Part shown: positions 47,476 to 60,800 of the stretch, one piece after another | Numbering within the stretch: the stretch's first letter is position 1 | How the letters are laid out: every line of letters starts with the position of its first letter | Source: Pipra filicauda | Taxonomy: Eukaryota > Chordata > Aves > Passeriformes > Pipridae | Direction of reading: 5' to 3' | Assembly (NCBI RefSeq): GCF_003945595.2 | Contig: NW_024104520.1 | Location: 405,501 to 469,500 of the forward strand | DNA length: 64,000 nucleotides | Position numbers and translations under genes: made by a program | Notes under the pieces: model-generated | Seen by the model: the letters and a program-made list of their open reading frames with translations, nothing else | Database searches by the model: none | What the model was told of the DNA's origin: nothing

Positions 47476-50400
47476 ATGAAAATCATGCAAAAGAAATAGT
47501 ATGCAACAACTCAGATGTGAGACAAAGACACCCTTCTTATGGCACATTAAATCTGTGGTGTGAGTGGATGCCCAAGCTAATGCAAAAGCTGCATGAAAGC
47601 CAAGCATGCTGGCTGGCGAAGCAGGATGCTGAAAGCAGAGTGCCAGAGTAGCCAAGTTGGCATTGCCGAGTGCCTTGTCCTGTGAGTTCTTTAGCTCTGT
47701 GCCTTGCCCTGGCGTGGTGGGTGCCAATGGTGTTCTAAGGTGGAGCACCTTGTGGTGTGCAGCATAAGCTGTGGAAAGTACTGGAGAACATCAGGAGGGG
47801 TTGTGGAGGATTATACGGTGATAACAGTATTCAGAATAGGAATGAATAACTTAAATGAGTTATTGGGAGAGTTTTTACCTAAAGCTTAGGTGATAATGCC
47901 TTTTTAAAAAGGAGATGACTTGCGAGTTCAGATTTTCCTTCAGTTTTGCAGTGTATCTGCGTTCATTCAGGCAAGGTTACAAGCTAAGGCTGAGCGTGGC
48001 TCCATTTTAATTTATCCTGTTTTAGCTAATGCTTTGTGAAGTTATTGTCTTGATAATGGAAAAGTACATCTCTTGGGAAGTGTGAACAATGGACTACCTT
48101 TTTGGGAAAATTGTCTCTGGTTTGTGGAGCTATTGAGTTGAGCAGATGCTGTAATATTTTAACATCATCTTGTGAGAGGTGTATTGTATTTGTGTTTGTG
48201 TCCCTATTTCTTCTGCAACTACTTGTCCTGGTTTGCTGGGTTTGACTTGTTAATGTATGTGCAGAACTGGAGGTGGAAAGGGAATAACTAAAGAGCATGC
48301 TTGTGCCCTGGAGGAGGAAGGATGACTTAAGCTAAAATGCTGCCTCCGTATCCCATGGGTATGATATGTGGTAGAGTGACTGGATCTCCTGCATTATTCA
48401 TTGCCACTGGCTTCTGCTGTGAGGTGGGTGTTCATCACATGAATAGTTGTGCTGTGGGTTGCTGCAGAAAAGGTGTGTGTGACCTGAATGCTCATCACCC
48501 ACAGGTCTCTCTCTAAGTGACAGAAAAAACCTGGTCTAAAGTATGGTATGTCTGCTAAAAAGTCAAATCATTTGAAGATGTTTTTCTCTCCAGGCAGCTT
48601 GTGGAGGAGCATCTTTAGTTGCTTCTAACCCTCATGGTTGGTCTCTGTCATATATATGAGCTTTTAATTCCTTCCTTAAAAGACTATGCCTGTGTGAAAG
48701 TAAGCTTTATTCCTAAAATATATTTGGAAAATTGTTCAGCTAGCCTTGTTGTACCTCATTGTGCTAAAAATAACATTTTTGAGAGAAATTCCAGACTGCT
48801 TTCTTTTCAAATATTGATTCAAATTTCTTTGTTTCCACTTTTAAATTTTTTACAATTCTTTTTAATTCAATTCCTTGAGTGTTTTCAAAGCACACTTGTT
48901 TTACTGCTGACGTGCTAATAGCAAATTGTGCATTGGGCTTTTGCAAGCTCCAAAGTTTGGGTCAGGAGGGATGAGCAAACAGAAAATATGGCTTGGTTGC
49001 CATCCTCTGGGGGGAAGCCATGCTGCAGGGGTACTCAGACTGTGCCTGAAGAGTTGCTGTTGAGGGACAACCCCATGTTGATTGTGCTGTGCTTTTGGCA
49101 TTATAACCTGGAGACTGTCAGCCTCAGGCCAGATGTTTGCTCAGACAGTTTTGTAATAGCAGCAACTTATCTGTTGAGAGTCACTATAGCAGTGATAATG
49201 AAAGCTGCAGAGGGGGCATAGACTTAGGGACAGAAAGGGGGGACACAAGGCTTCATCGTGCTGCTGGGAGGGTGGCCAGTATACTGCAAACTGCCTGCTC
49301 CGAAGTGTGGGAGCTGTATTCTGGATGTTTCTAAGCTCTGTCCCTCTTCCATTGGCACATTGGGTGTATGTGTGCTGAGACCTAGAACCAGAGCAGCAGC
49401 TGTCTTTCTGGAACAGCTCCTTGCCACGGCCATCTGGTTCACCTAGGAAGCTGGATTACTCACCAGTGGAAATACCAACTCCCTCAGGCTGTAAGGGTAG
49501 GGTACTTCCATAAAGGTTTTTACTGGTAGGATGGTCTGATTTCTGTGTAACCATAGCAGCAGAACACAAATCAAAGTGGGCTTTTTGGGGTGCACAGTTG
49601 GACAGGACCATGTGAGCTGAAGCCAGTGCTGTGCACTGGGAGATGTCAGCCTCTCAGAGGCTGAAGAGGAATTCTGCTTCAGTGTCACCCAGTGCTTTGG
49701 CTTCTTCTGATTTGGTGTCTGTGCAGCAGAGTTTGGCAAACAGTAAGACTTGAGAAAAGCAGTGAGTCATGCAGCCAAAGGACCAAAATAACACTGTAGT
49801 GTTTGAGAACAGTCACCGGCAATGTGGAGGTCTGCAGTGTTTTGAGTGCAGTGGTGGGGAGGATTGGCTAAAATGAAAATATAGTTTTGGTCCAGAGTGG
49901 CATGAAAGTTTCTTAACCCTACTCCCATGTGCCTGCTTCTGTTCAAAACTTTAAAGGAAGAACAAAATCTATCTTGCAATATCCAGTTTGGATATTTTTA
50001 ATAAAAAGAATCTCTAAAATGAAGGGGACAGACCTTAGTATCCTTCATAAATATCGAGACTTTCCCTCCTTGTTGTCTATTCTGCAGTAATCCCCTGGTC
50101 AGTCTTCATCATGGGGAGGCAAAAGACCCATGTTCATGTTTCTTGTTGGCCCACGAGGACCAGAGGCCTCCACCTATCCTTTCCAGGAAGGTATCCAGAA
50201 TATGCTTTTTAACCTGGAAGGGGAAGAGTGGGACACCTCCTGCAAGTAGTGGTAAACCAAATCTCTTCAGTTTTATTGCACTTCTCAGAGTTCATAAATA
50301 AAACAGTGCCATGTGCATTTCAGTGTTTTAGCCACTAATTGTGAAAGAAAGCTTCTTCCTGACCTTCAAAAATTTGGGAAGGTAAAACCATTTAAGTGAT

Positions 50401-53400
50401 GCAATTTTCCTTTTGGCCCTCTAGGGCAGTAAGCGAATTAATGTGTTAGGTGCTTCCTTCTCTGGATTGAGCAGAAACTGCTGCCAAGGAAGGTGAGATG
50501 CAGAGAAAGGTAGATGCTAAAAGCATCAGGGAGTTCTTGAGGTGTGACAGCGGCCTTCTCCTCCACTCCATCTTTGATGAGAGTCCTCCACGTCTGTCAG
50601 GTTGAAGTGCAATTTGTTAATACACTTGGCAGATTTTTCTTTAATTATTATTATTAAAAAAAAAACGTAATTTTTTTTGTCATTGTTGGTATGGTTTGGT
50701 TTGTTGGTTTTTTGGTTTTTGTGATTTTTAAAAGCTATTTCCAGACTAAGGCCCTTAGAAACCTCGGAAGAAAATGAAGCTCTCCTCCTTTCAGAAACAG
50801 ACCCCAGTAGCCTGGATTCTCGGGACTGTTGCATGAGGCTTACTGGGAGGCTGTCTGATGGACTTGAGTTAGAAACTGATAATGTGCTTTCTAGAAGGAA
50901 AGAGAAAAAATTATCCCTAAAATAGATGACCACACTGTACTTATTAATTATTGATGTTATGCTGGATAACTTCTTTCTTCTATTATGAAATTGGAGGAAG
51001 AGGTGAAATTTTAATGGAGGAGTAGGTAGGATCCAGGGATTCTTATTTAAAAGACATTTTAAGGCAGACCCCGCCAGTCTGATAATGTCAATGCAGCACG
51101 TCTGCATGTCTGTGTGTGTGCGTTAGAGGAAGCTGCAGTGTGAAAACTCACCAGTGTCATACTGCTATCAGTTCTCATCTCTATATGATGAGTAATATAG
51201 ATATGTAATATCCTCAGCCTTACACATAAATTTGTAACTGTGCTTCCATTCTAAAATCACAGGAATTGGGAAATCTGTAGTTATTTTTCCAGGAGCAACT
51301 AGATTCTTACTGACTTGAATGTTGCTGCTTTTACACCCTTTCACCCTGCTCAACACAGACAGATTTGCAATCTGAAAGCAATGTATAGACAGCACTGTAA
51401 AGAACACAGAAATGCTCCAGAGTGATAGAATTCTTAAAATTTGTATTCAAATAGATGGGTTTGTTTTCCTATAAAACAAGTATTCAACGTGAAGAAGTGG
51501 AAAACTATCTGTTGCTCTCCCTGGAGAGATGTGCCACCTCTAAGCCAGCCTGGCTGCTCTTTCCTGCAGCCCATCTGAGAAGCAGTTGCCCAATGGGAAA
51601 GGGGGGAAGAGTTGGTGAATATTTTTGGATTTTGTGTCAGTTTTTATATTTAAGTGGATTTAAATCAGAGTATCTCAGTTTAAGTCAACAGAAGCATCTG
51701 AGAATCTTGCTGGTGCAGGACTTTTTCTTATTTAAAGACAAGAACAAAAATTGTCATTGCTGAGCAATCCACCTATATAGTGTGTGCGCTTCAGGAAAAA
51801 GAGTTACTGAAGTATAAAACCTATTTTGGTACTGAATTACTCCAGCTGAAATTCGGTGATTAGGAACCTGGCTCTTTCATATTTAGTCTAAATTTTAAAG
51901 TTCCTTACCAAGAGCAAGGTGGTTGGGAAGGAGAGCAATCAAACCAGCTAACCTTCTTAGCTGTTGTCAGGAAGCCACCACGCCCAAGCACAGACTACAG
52001 CGGAGGGGGGGATTCCTAAGTGCAGTGATTCCTAACTTGGTAAATTCCTGCTAAACTTCAAGAAAGTAGATTTGGTCTGAGTTCAGATGTTACAAATCTG
52101 CAAGGTAGAGATCTCTTGGGTAGAGATTTGTCTCTGTTTTGAGAGATATACAAAAGTACGTTTTGTTCTAGCATCTTATGAGTTGGGAATAATGCCCAGT
52201 TTTTTTCTTTGCTTACTGGTGTTTGGTTTTATTATTGTAACTGAAATTCTGTAATGTGCTCAAGATCAGGTTGCACACAGGCACCTTTGAGATGACTTGT
52301 TTCTAAAGCTAGCTGAGAACTGGATTGCAGATCTGTGTCCCACAGAAATCCAAGTACCCAGAAATATCTAATCTCACTTCAAGGATATGTAGCTATAGCC
52401 CCATTTTTGCAAAAGGAGGAAACAGGGACTACTTAGTTTTTTAAACTTGCACCTGTTATTACCTCAACCAGCCAGTTGTTTATTTTATTAATGGTAACAG
52501 TATGTTCCTACTGTGTCATCTGTGGGCGTTGCATTTGCTGATTCCTTCTCTAAGAAGGGTATCGATGCCTGCATGATATCTGCCTTCCAATTTACGGCTT
52601 TTAATAAAGTCCTAAATGAATTATTCCGGCTTGCATAGGCCTGGGAGACTGAGCTGGCTACTTTGTTGGTTGCCTGAGCTTTTCTTGAAATATGAAGATT
52701 TATAAACAGGGAGAAAAAAAATTTCTTCGTTCTGAAGTTGTTTTTAAGTCTGCCTATCTTCAAGGCAGGCAACATGGTAAAAATGTGGGTGGAGAAGTGG
52801 ACATTTTCAGCACCATGCAGAGGAAGGGAAAGACAGGGTGGGGGATTCTCAACTGGGAAATAGAAAATGTTGGGTGTGTGGCAGCACAGTTTCAGGAATT
52901 TGTGCCATTAGTGTTAATATCACTTTTGGTCAGAGGTCAGATTTCTGTTGTTGAAACTTTGTTTTGCAATTTTCTATCTGCTGTTTTGTTGAAGAGGCTG
53001 TTTTTCCAACCTTTGAGACCTTTACTTTGTATTTCAGGTTTTCCTCTGATCTCAGAACTGATGGCTGACCCTGTCTTAGTTTGGATCATAAAACTGTTTT
53101 CTTTCAGACGTAAAAAGCTTTTTGAGTTGTTGCCTAATTTTTTTATTGAATTGATTACTGTTTCTGTTTTAGTTACTCTAGGCTTGATTTAGAACAAATT
53201 ACATTTCATATATAGAATGAAAAGGATTAATTATAAAAATGGCTGTGCCAACACAGACAGATGCATCTGTTTGATTACGTTGGGAAGAAACCCCTTAAAA
53301 TTATTTGGAATGCTAGCATGTATGCTCAGTCTGTAGAGAAGTTTCAGGTCTCAGCATTTAACCCAGAAAGTTTTGTTTATTTGAAACCCATGAATCGCAA

Positions 53401-54989
53401 GCATCAGGAACTTGCTAGTTGCTTGGCTTTCCTGGTATGAAGATGTTAACAACATGTTTTCTTTCTCTTCTCCTTTTTTTTCCTCTCTCTTGAATACTGA
53501 AATCTGATAATCTGATACAAAAGTCCACAAATGTGCCTGCTAAATTAAGTTAGAATATTAGTTTAGTGAACATTGGTCTGTTTTCTTCCTGCCTCCTTGA
53601 ATACCTTTTTTTTTAAAGTGCAATTTTATTATTAATAATAAAGTGAGTATATTTTCTTGATTTCTTAAAAAAGCTTTATATTTTAAAATTACTTTTCATC
53701 TGGTTTATAAAAAGGTCTAATTTCAAGTTTACAAATGACAAATATGTTTTTTAGCAAGAATGTTTTTAGCTCTCTTAATCTGTCTTAATACTTTCTAGGA
53801 TTTATAGTTCTTGGATTTCTGTTAGAACAAAGGAATAAATCTCTGTTTAAAATGGAATCTAATTTGACTTGATTTAGTCAGGCTTTTGCTTTAACAAAAT
53901 AAAAAAAAAATATTATTGAAACTCTACAGCAGATGAGATTTGTATCTTTGGTCTTTCATAGTTATTTTCTCCAGATGGGGGAACAAATATAAAGTTGAAT
54001 AATACCCTGAATCCTAGAGCGTAGTTTGACTGACAAATCTGGTGCCGCTGATGGAGTATTTTTTGATGGGGGTATAACAGTGTTTCTGTCACTATGTGGC
54101 GACAATCCCAATATATTTCTCAGTACCAAATGCCATAGCATTAATGTAATCATTTGCCAGGGGTGGAGTAGCTGTGGTGCAGCATACAGACCTTGCAAAA
54201 ATAAATTATACAGTTGATGTCTACTGAACACAAGCATAATTGAAAACATGATTTTTTTATGAACATACTGTTTACTGAGCACATTTTACTGCTCTTTCCT
54301 AACTCGGGGTTCATCTCTAAGTTAATTTTCTTTGTGATATTCAGTGTTTGTGCATGGGGAAAACTGCAGGTCTGTTTTGCAGTGCGGAGGGAGAGAGAAT
54401 TTAAAGCGTGCTTTGCAGCGTGTTTTAATGTGCCCGAGCTGCCATAGTCCAGCAGCAGTTCATGACACCTGCCTGGTTTGGGAAGATCCCTGCACTGTGA
54501 TACACAGATCCATCTGTTCTGCTTTTGCTTCTCCTCTGTGCACATGGTTGAATGCAGATGGTTTTAAGAATGTAAACTGAAGGTGGCTACTCGGGTTACT
54601 CAGTCTGTGCTCATCTGATTCCCAGCCTCCCATTGCCTTGCATCTCCCACTGCCACAGAGGATGGCTGTGCAGGTTTCTTCTGGTCACCTGCACCTTTGC
54701 AAGCTCAGTAGTTTTCATTATTCTCTTCCTGACTCTTCATAAATGAAAACTTTAGTATGTGACTTGGTTTTGTTTTGCAGCTTGCCTGATTTCTGCAGTG
54801 ACCTGAAGGAGAGCTGGTGCCCAGGACTCTAGAACTTGGTGCTTTAGTACAGGCTTTCCACCAACGAGCTGGGAAGAGTAAGTAACCTGTTCCATTTCTG
54901 GGGATCCTGTGGGTTGGGAGGACTCTTTCTGAACTTTCATGTACTATGTCTTAAACACTAAATTTTCTAGGTTTCTCCCAGCACAGAGA

Positions 54990-55150
54990 CTGGAGGTACC
55001 TGTATTTCTGTGCAGTATTTACATTGTTTATCATGATGTTAATGAACAAAAGGGGTCCAGTTCTTGTAGTACTCCAGCAAGAGTTCATGCTTTATCCATT
55101 TCTGCAGTTTATCTGTACTGTGACTTGCTGTGCACCTCACATGGGAAAAG
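54990..55150 (-). repeat. Possible ancient CR1-like fragment, antisense
   Basis: The phrase GATGTTAATGAACAAAAGG followed by GTCCAGTTCTTGTAGTACTCC (split near 55050) resembles the antisense of the LINE RT region. That region usually reads 'TTGAACA...TGGtCCCAGtaC...CCTTGTGG-ACTCC'. The similarity is short and the rest of the element is not visible. Confidence 0.25.
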
Positions 55151-56480
55151 GCTGTACACATTCATAGTAGTGCTGCTCCTGTATGGTGTCAGTAATGCTA
55201 TCTGTTAATGGGGACACCTGTGTTGGATATCAGTGTCGTGTGCAGTTCAAGAAGTGCAGTCTCCTGTGACATATCCAAATGGTTCTGTGTGGGTCTCAGG
55301 GTGGGAGTGAGGCCCACAACAGCAGTACTTTGTGACTCCAGCTGAGGTTGTCTATGTGGAGGGATTACCTGGTGGCACACTCACCACCAGCTTCTATGGC
55401 TATCCCTTCCTTCTCACGTGACTTTGCAGGCTGGGGATGTACTTACCAGTACCTGGCAAGCCGCAGGGTTTCTCATCTTCGGAAATAAGATATGCGAGAA
55501 GTCTGGAATTGTCTACTCATAAAGAAAGTGCTGTTAGCTGGAAGTCTTGGGCTAAGCATGTCTGTAGGTTTGTCTGTGCCATACAAGTAGTTGTATTGGC
55601 AGAGCTCTGCAAAAAACCTGCACTGTTTGCTGACAGAAGCAGTAAGTTTTTCCATCAGGATTTCCTTTCTACCCTTCTGAAATGCAGCAGCACTCTTCTG
55701 GGCTTTTGCTGATGTGATCCTTACCAAGGGTGTTATTTTGTACAGTCCTAATTTGTGGAGGTGAGCTGGCAGAGCTTTCAGTTGCATGTGAGCCTTGTAG
55801 CCACTGAGAAATCTTATGCATGCCTTGAGTTCTTGCTTTACTTGTGGGGTGCGCAGCTGCAAACTCTCATCCTGTGAGTTTCCACTTTAGCTGGTTAGTT
55901 AAAATACAGAGAGAAGATAAATGCCAGTATCTAGACACGGATTTAGAAAATGATCTTTCATGCTTCATATTACTTTTCGCAGAGAATTCCTTATTTTGAA
56001 AGAACTTCTCATCCTGAAGAATTTCAGAAGTTTTAGGGTTTGGGTTTTTTTTTGTTAATTTTGTTTTTTCCTCCCTAAATAAAGCTACACTCCAATGAGA
56101 TATTTCTTGTTAAAGCAGTCTTTGCACAAAGGGAATGATGAGACTCTAGCCAGCCTGGGCTAGTCTCGTGTTGGTGTGCAGTTGTTTTAGCCAGTGCAGT
56201 AAAGATGGCTCTTATGGAAAGGTTCAGGGTTAATCTTGGTCTTCATGCTTTTTGTGTATGTTAATCAAGCAGGTTTAGTGGTCCGTAATACACACGAGGC
56301 TTGGGCTAATGATGCAACTTCTTTTTTCAGGTTGTTTTGATTTAGTCTCTATACCTACTTGACAGAGCCTCAATTATTACGTGGGAATCAAGCAGTATTT
56401 TTCTAAAACATAGGGTTGTCATGCAGATTATTAATCAGCACAGGCTATCAGAAAGTTCCTGTTATGTTATCATCACTTAA
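55151..56480. other. Unique DNA, no gene seen
   Basis: Frames at 55437-55712 (plus) and 55473-55862 (minus) overlap on opposite strands and match nothing I recognise. Confidence 0.5.
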
Positions 56481-56517
56481 AATCACAGAATTATAGAATG
56501 ATTAGAACTAGAAAGAA
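56481..56517 (-). mobile_element. Very short CR1 3' terminus, antisense
   Basis: AATCACAGAATTATAGAATG followed by ATTAGAACTAGAAAGAA resembles the antisense CR1 terminus (AATCATAGAATCATAGAATGGTTTGGGTTGGAA), but only for about 37 bp. CR1 insertions truncated to a few dozen bases are common, but a match this short is tentative. Confidence 0.45.
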
Positions 56518-57414
56518 TAGCTGCTTGTTTGTGAAAGATGTTATTTATAAAATCAGGCTAAGTTTGGGTGCTTGATTTTGTTAACAATATGTAGTGAAGG
56601 AAACCCTGGGGGAACTTCTCCGGTTGCAGCAGGTGAATGGAATAGCCTCTGCTTCTGCTCCCAGTGCTGTGATTATTTGTCATCACTTTTGCCACTGGTA
56701 ACAGCAGCAGCAGGTGTAGTACTGGGTAGTGTAGCTAAATGATACTTAAATAAATAAATAAATAAATTTCTTGCTATATTGATAGCAGTTGTTCTTGCAA
56801 GCCAAGGACGCAGCTCTTGCCTTGAGGAGGAGAGGGTGTTGTGGAGAGATCTGAAAAGAAATAATTGAATTGTAGCTGGTTGATTGTCTTCAGGTGGTAT
56901 TTTATTGTCCCCCTACTCATCTTACTTGTCAAAAAATGGAGAAAGGCACCATGAGGTAGAAATTAACAGCGTTTTAGAAAATGTTAAATAAATTGCTTTT
57001 TTTAGTGGAACATTGCAATATTTAATGTGATTATTCATGGCTCGTGATTAGGAAGCATCAGCAACAACGTGAAACTATTCGGATTATTCTGACAGATGTT
57101 TAATACTAAAAAAAATATGGTTTTTTTTCTAAGAATAAGTTCTGCCATCAAGAAAGATAGAACTCTTATGTGATAACTGCACATAATGAACCCTATCTTG
57201 ACTGCATCCTAAAAGGCTGACCATATTTCAAGATGCTACACAATGGTTTCAAATACTTTTTCAGTTCAATAAAGCTACAAATCCTACATTATATGATTTG
57301 GTTGTCTCCTCTAGACATTGTCTTTGAGGGAAGGTGAGGCTAAGCAAGTACTTTGACAAAAAAATTCAACACAATTTTCAGTGCAATTACTACTTCATTA
57401 AATTTTTCAGAAGT
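56518..57414. other. Unique DNA, no gene seen
   Basis: Contains an (AAAT)n microsatellite and otherwise AT-rich unique sequence. Confidence 0.5.
56747..56767. repeat. (AAAT)n microsatellite
   Basis: About five TAAA units in succession. Confidence 0.9.
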
Positions 57415-57812
57415 TGTTTAGCCTGAGATTGTTTATCCTGGGGAAAAGGAGACTCAGGGAGGACGTTATCACTCTACACAACTACCTGAAATGAGGTGGT
57501 AGCGAGTGGAGGTTGGCCTCTTCTCCCAGGTAGCAAGTGACAGGATCAGAAGAAACGGGCTTGAGTTGCACCAGGGGATGTTTAGGCTGGATATTAAGAA
57601 AGATTTCTTCACTGAAAGGGTTGTCAGGCATTGGAACAGGCTACCCAGGAAAGCGATGGAATCACCTTCCCTAGAAGTGTTCTAAAGACATGTGGACATG
57701 GCACTTGGGGGTATGGTTTAGTGGGGAACATGGCAGTGCTGGGTTAGTGGTTGGACTGGATGATCTTAAAGGTCTTTTCCAACCTTAATAATTCTATGAC
57801 TTTATGATTCTG
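57415..57812 (+). mobile_element. CR1 LINE 3' end, sense
   Basis: Sense CR1 sequence from TGGGGAAAAGGAGACTCAGG through GGATGTTTAGGCTGGATATT, AGATTTCTTCACTGAAAGGG and TTGGAACAGGCTACCCAGGA. It ends TGGACTGGATGATCTTAAAG ... AATTCTATGACTTTATGATTC. It covers the last ORF2 codons and the 3' UTR. The tail (GATGATCTTAAAGGTCTTTT) belongs to the class seen at 12661, not to the SINE-type class at 30487 and 41393. Confidence 0.94.
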
Positions 57813-60800
57813 TTTTGTTATGACACTGATACATTAATCATGAGGTTTTGTTATAAAGCTATAGAGGTAGTTTGTGTGGTTTCCTCCTAGAAAGACCTAA
57901 AAACCACTGGGGTTTTATTTCCTATTTCATTAACTGAAAGTAATTTTTTCCCTGTGATGCTACAGAAATTACTCTTTCCACCATTTATTTATTTACTAAA
58001 ATGCTGAGGGTTTTTATGGCTGATGAACAACTGTTTAGTCAATAGAGATGAGAGTTCTCTATGTTGAATAGCTCTGCCATAAAACCTCCCAAAACTGGAA
58101 ACAAAGGAGAGGTTTATTTTGTGTATTCTCTTTGTATACTACAGCACTGTTGTCATTATAAGTTCCTCATGACTTTGACTTTCTTTTCCCTTCATATCCT
58201 TGTGGGTTAAAAACCAAAACAAGCCCCAGAGGTCTGAATTGTTTTCTAATAAGAAATGTAAATGAGTTGCTTCCTACAAATAAGACTCTAGTCCTTCCTT
58301 CAGCTCAGCAACAAAAAGATGATGTTGGAAAGAGATGTAGCAGTTGTCGAGTTTATGACAAACTGAGACATTCAGACACATGCTTGGGAGCTACATCTAA
58401 AAAATGGGACTTTTAAAGGGTGGTGGTGGGGGAAGTAATAGAGATTAAAATCCTGAATCATACCTCAGAAATAGTTCATCTGCTTTCAGTCATTCCTGGA
58501 TTCAACTGCTTCAGAGAAGTAAGAAAGCCAAGAAATTGTGCAGAAGGCAGAATGAAAAATCTGTTCACAGTTTCTTCCAAATCCTATTAGATGAAAGCCA
58601 TATTATCCTTTGAAACAAGATACCCTAGATCTTAGGTGATTTTTTTTTTGTTGGCTTTGGTACTTCTAAAAAAAAACAACTTTAGACATTCTTGTTATTC
58701 ACTAACCACCTTTATAACCCTGCTAGATTTTTGCCTTTTTTTTTGTTGAATCTAAACTTTCTTATTAACCTCTTTGTGAATTGCACAGAAAAATGTCGAT
58801 TAAAAAAAAATCACCTCCCATTCAGATTCTTACTTGCATCATATTACACAATTTGTAACTTTTAAGGTAGTGTTAGATGATTTTATACAGTTTTGGAGAG
58901 TCATTCTTGGACCACCTTTCTCCGATATTAGGCTGGAAATTAGAACTTGTTCCTTGTGCCAACATTACACTTTGAAGTTTTTGTTTCTTCTCTTGGCCTT
59001 CATTTTGCTGTAAGACAAACCTTTAATATCCTTGTACAAGGCAGAAATCTATCACCTTGATTATCTTCCAATTCCCTGTATTTTCCATTAGTCCCTGGTG
59101 TGTGAGGGACCAGATGCTACCAGGCTGTTTCAGATGAGGTCTGGATGTTACCTCCCACAACCGTGTCAGTGTTTTCCCAGCTCTGCAGGACAGATTGTAA
59201 CCAGAGAACAAATTTGCTTGCCCCCATGCATACATCAGACTGGAAGCTCAGAGCAGCACCCTGCTGATGTAGCTGGGTCTCCTTCTTCCATCGTATCCAA
59301 ACATTTGAATCACAACCCAACACTGACAGCAGAATTTCCTAGTGATTCCATGAAAAAATGACCTCGTGCTTTGTTCTTTATTACATTTCTATTATGCTCC
59401 TTATTGACATCCAGTTTTCCTTTTGGTGATTCGATCTTTCTCTTTGCAGCAAAATGTCCAAATTTTTTGTCGCCAGATTTCACTGATACCTTTTGTGGCA
59501 GGATCATTAATGACAATATTAATTGAAAATTCCTTTTATCATTCAGTATTTTCCACTCTGTTGGTTAATTTGTGTTTTCCCTCCTCTGTGGTAAACATTT
59601 TGTGGTTCCTTCTATGCATCAAAGCTCCTGTACAAGAGCTTTGATAATTGTCCATTCCCTAAGTCTTCCTTATTTTACTGTCTCTGACAAATACTTGAAA
59701 ATACTTGGGCTTGTCTGGGCTGCTGAAGTTTGTATACAGCATCTGAGATCAAAATCAAGTATGGAGAAAGCCTGTTTTAGTGTGTTACAGCCTTCCATTG
59801 CCACAGGTAAAATGAAATTTTGTTAAAGTAACAGTTTACTTAGTTGTCATTCCTCTGCTCTAAATTGTATTTTAGCTGTTTGTCCAGTGGTCAGGAAACA
59901 GCTACACACACAAAAATATAAATATATATAAAGCTTTAGCTATATTTATATGAGTCATAGGTTTATATAATAAATATATATTTAATATAAAAATGATTGT
60001 GTAAACTTTTAGAAGAATCCCTATCTTGAAGCATCAAAATTCAACCCACCCTGCATTTGTTACTGCATCTGCTACCACCAGGTCCCCAAGGAGCAGCAAC
60101 AGCTAATGCTGTGACTGTTGCATTGTAGACAAGGGATATGTGCTTGAGTTCAATAAAAGTAGGAAATTCTGACAAGAGGAATGAGTAATAAGTTACAAAC
60201 AGAATTCTTATGGTTTTGTTTTGTATTTTGCTTTTGAGATAGAAAGTCACTGTTTGGGACAGAGATAAGGAAAGTCACAGAAGGTGTCTGCTGCTGATGG
60301 AACAACTGTTCCAGAAGGAACTGTTTAAAGAAATGTCTGTGCAGGTTTTTTGTATTGCTTTACAATTCTCTTCTTCTGTCCTCACACCCTGAAAACCAGC
60401 TGAGCTCAGTTCTGTTATGCTCAACTTATCTTTTGAGGGCTTTATACTATTCATGGGAGTTAGAAACAGCATTGGCTTGAAATCCCAAACTTTGAGCAGT
60501 AGGTGGTTTCTGCTGTGCTCATTGCTTCCATGAAAGGGTAAAACACAGGAAGTTTGGATTAGATCATTTAGATGCAAATGGACAAAATAGGTAAACTGGG
60601 AATTTTTGTCTTGAGTAATAATACAAAGTCATTCTTTTAAGATATGTTTCAGCATTAATGTAGGATAGCAGCAAGATCTAGAATGTGGTGGGTTTGGTTT
60701 TGTTTTTCTGTCTGGTGACAAACTTTTTGGTTTTGGAGATAGAAGTTGTAGCTCATCCCAGTAGTTATTTGAGAGCTGGCAAACACAGAAATTACATTTT

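Larger units (their letters stand above)
43201..54989. other. Unique AT-rich DNA, no gene seen
   Basis: Nearly 12 kb without a recognised mobile element or gene. Open frames of up to 193 codons (minus 50526-51107; plus 52692-53192) have low-complexity or hydrophobic translations that match no family I know. Small tandem and inverted repeats are listed separately. T/G-rich runs lie near 50686-50730 and 45968-45989. Confidence 0.5.

Noticed and set aside
50526..51107. 193-codon minus-strand frame as a gene
   Set aside because: Part of it translates simple T/A-rich sequence (poly-N/K/I stretches), no domain is visible, and no splice, promoter or poly(A) context supports it.
52692..53192. 166-codon plus-strand frame as a membrane protein gene
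   Set aside because: The hydrophobic part comes from T-rich DNA. No homologous motif or conserved segment pattern is recognised.
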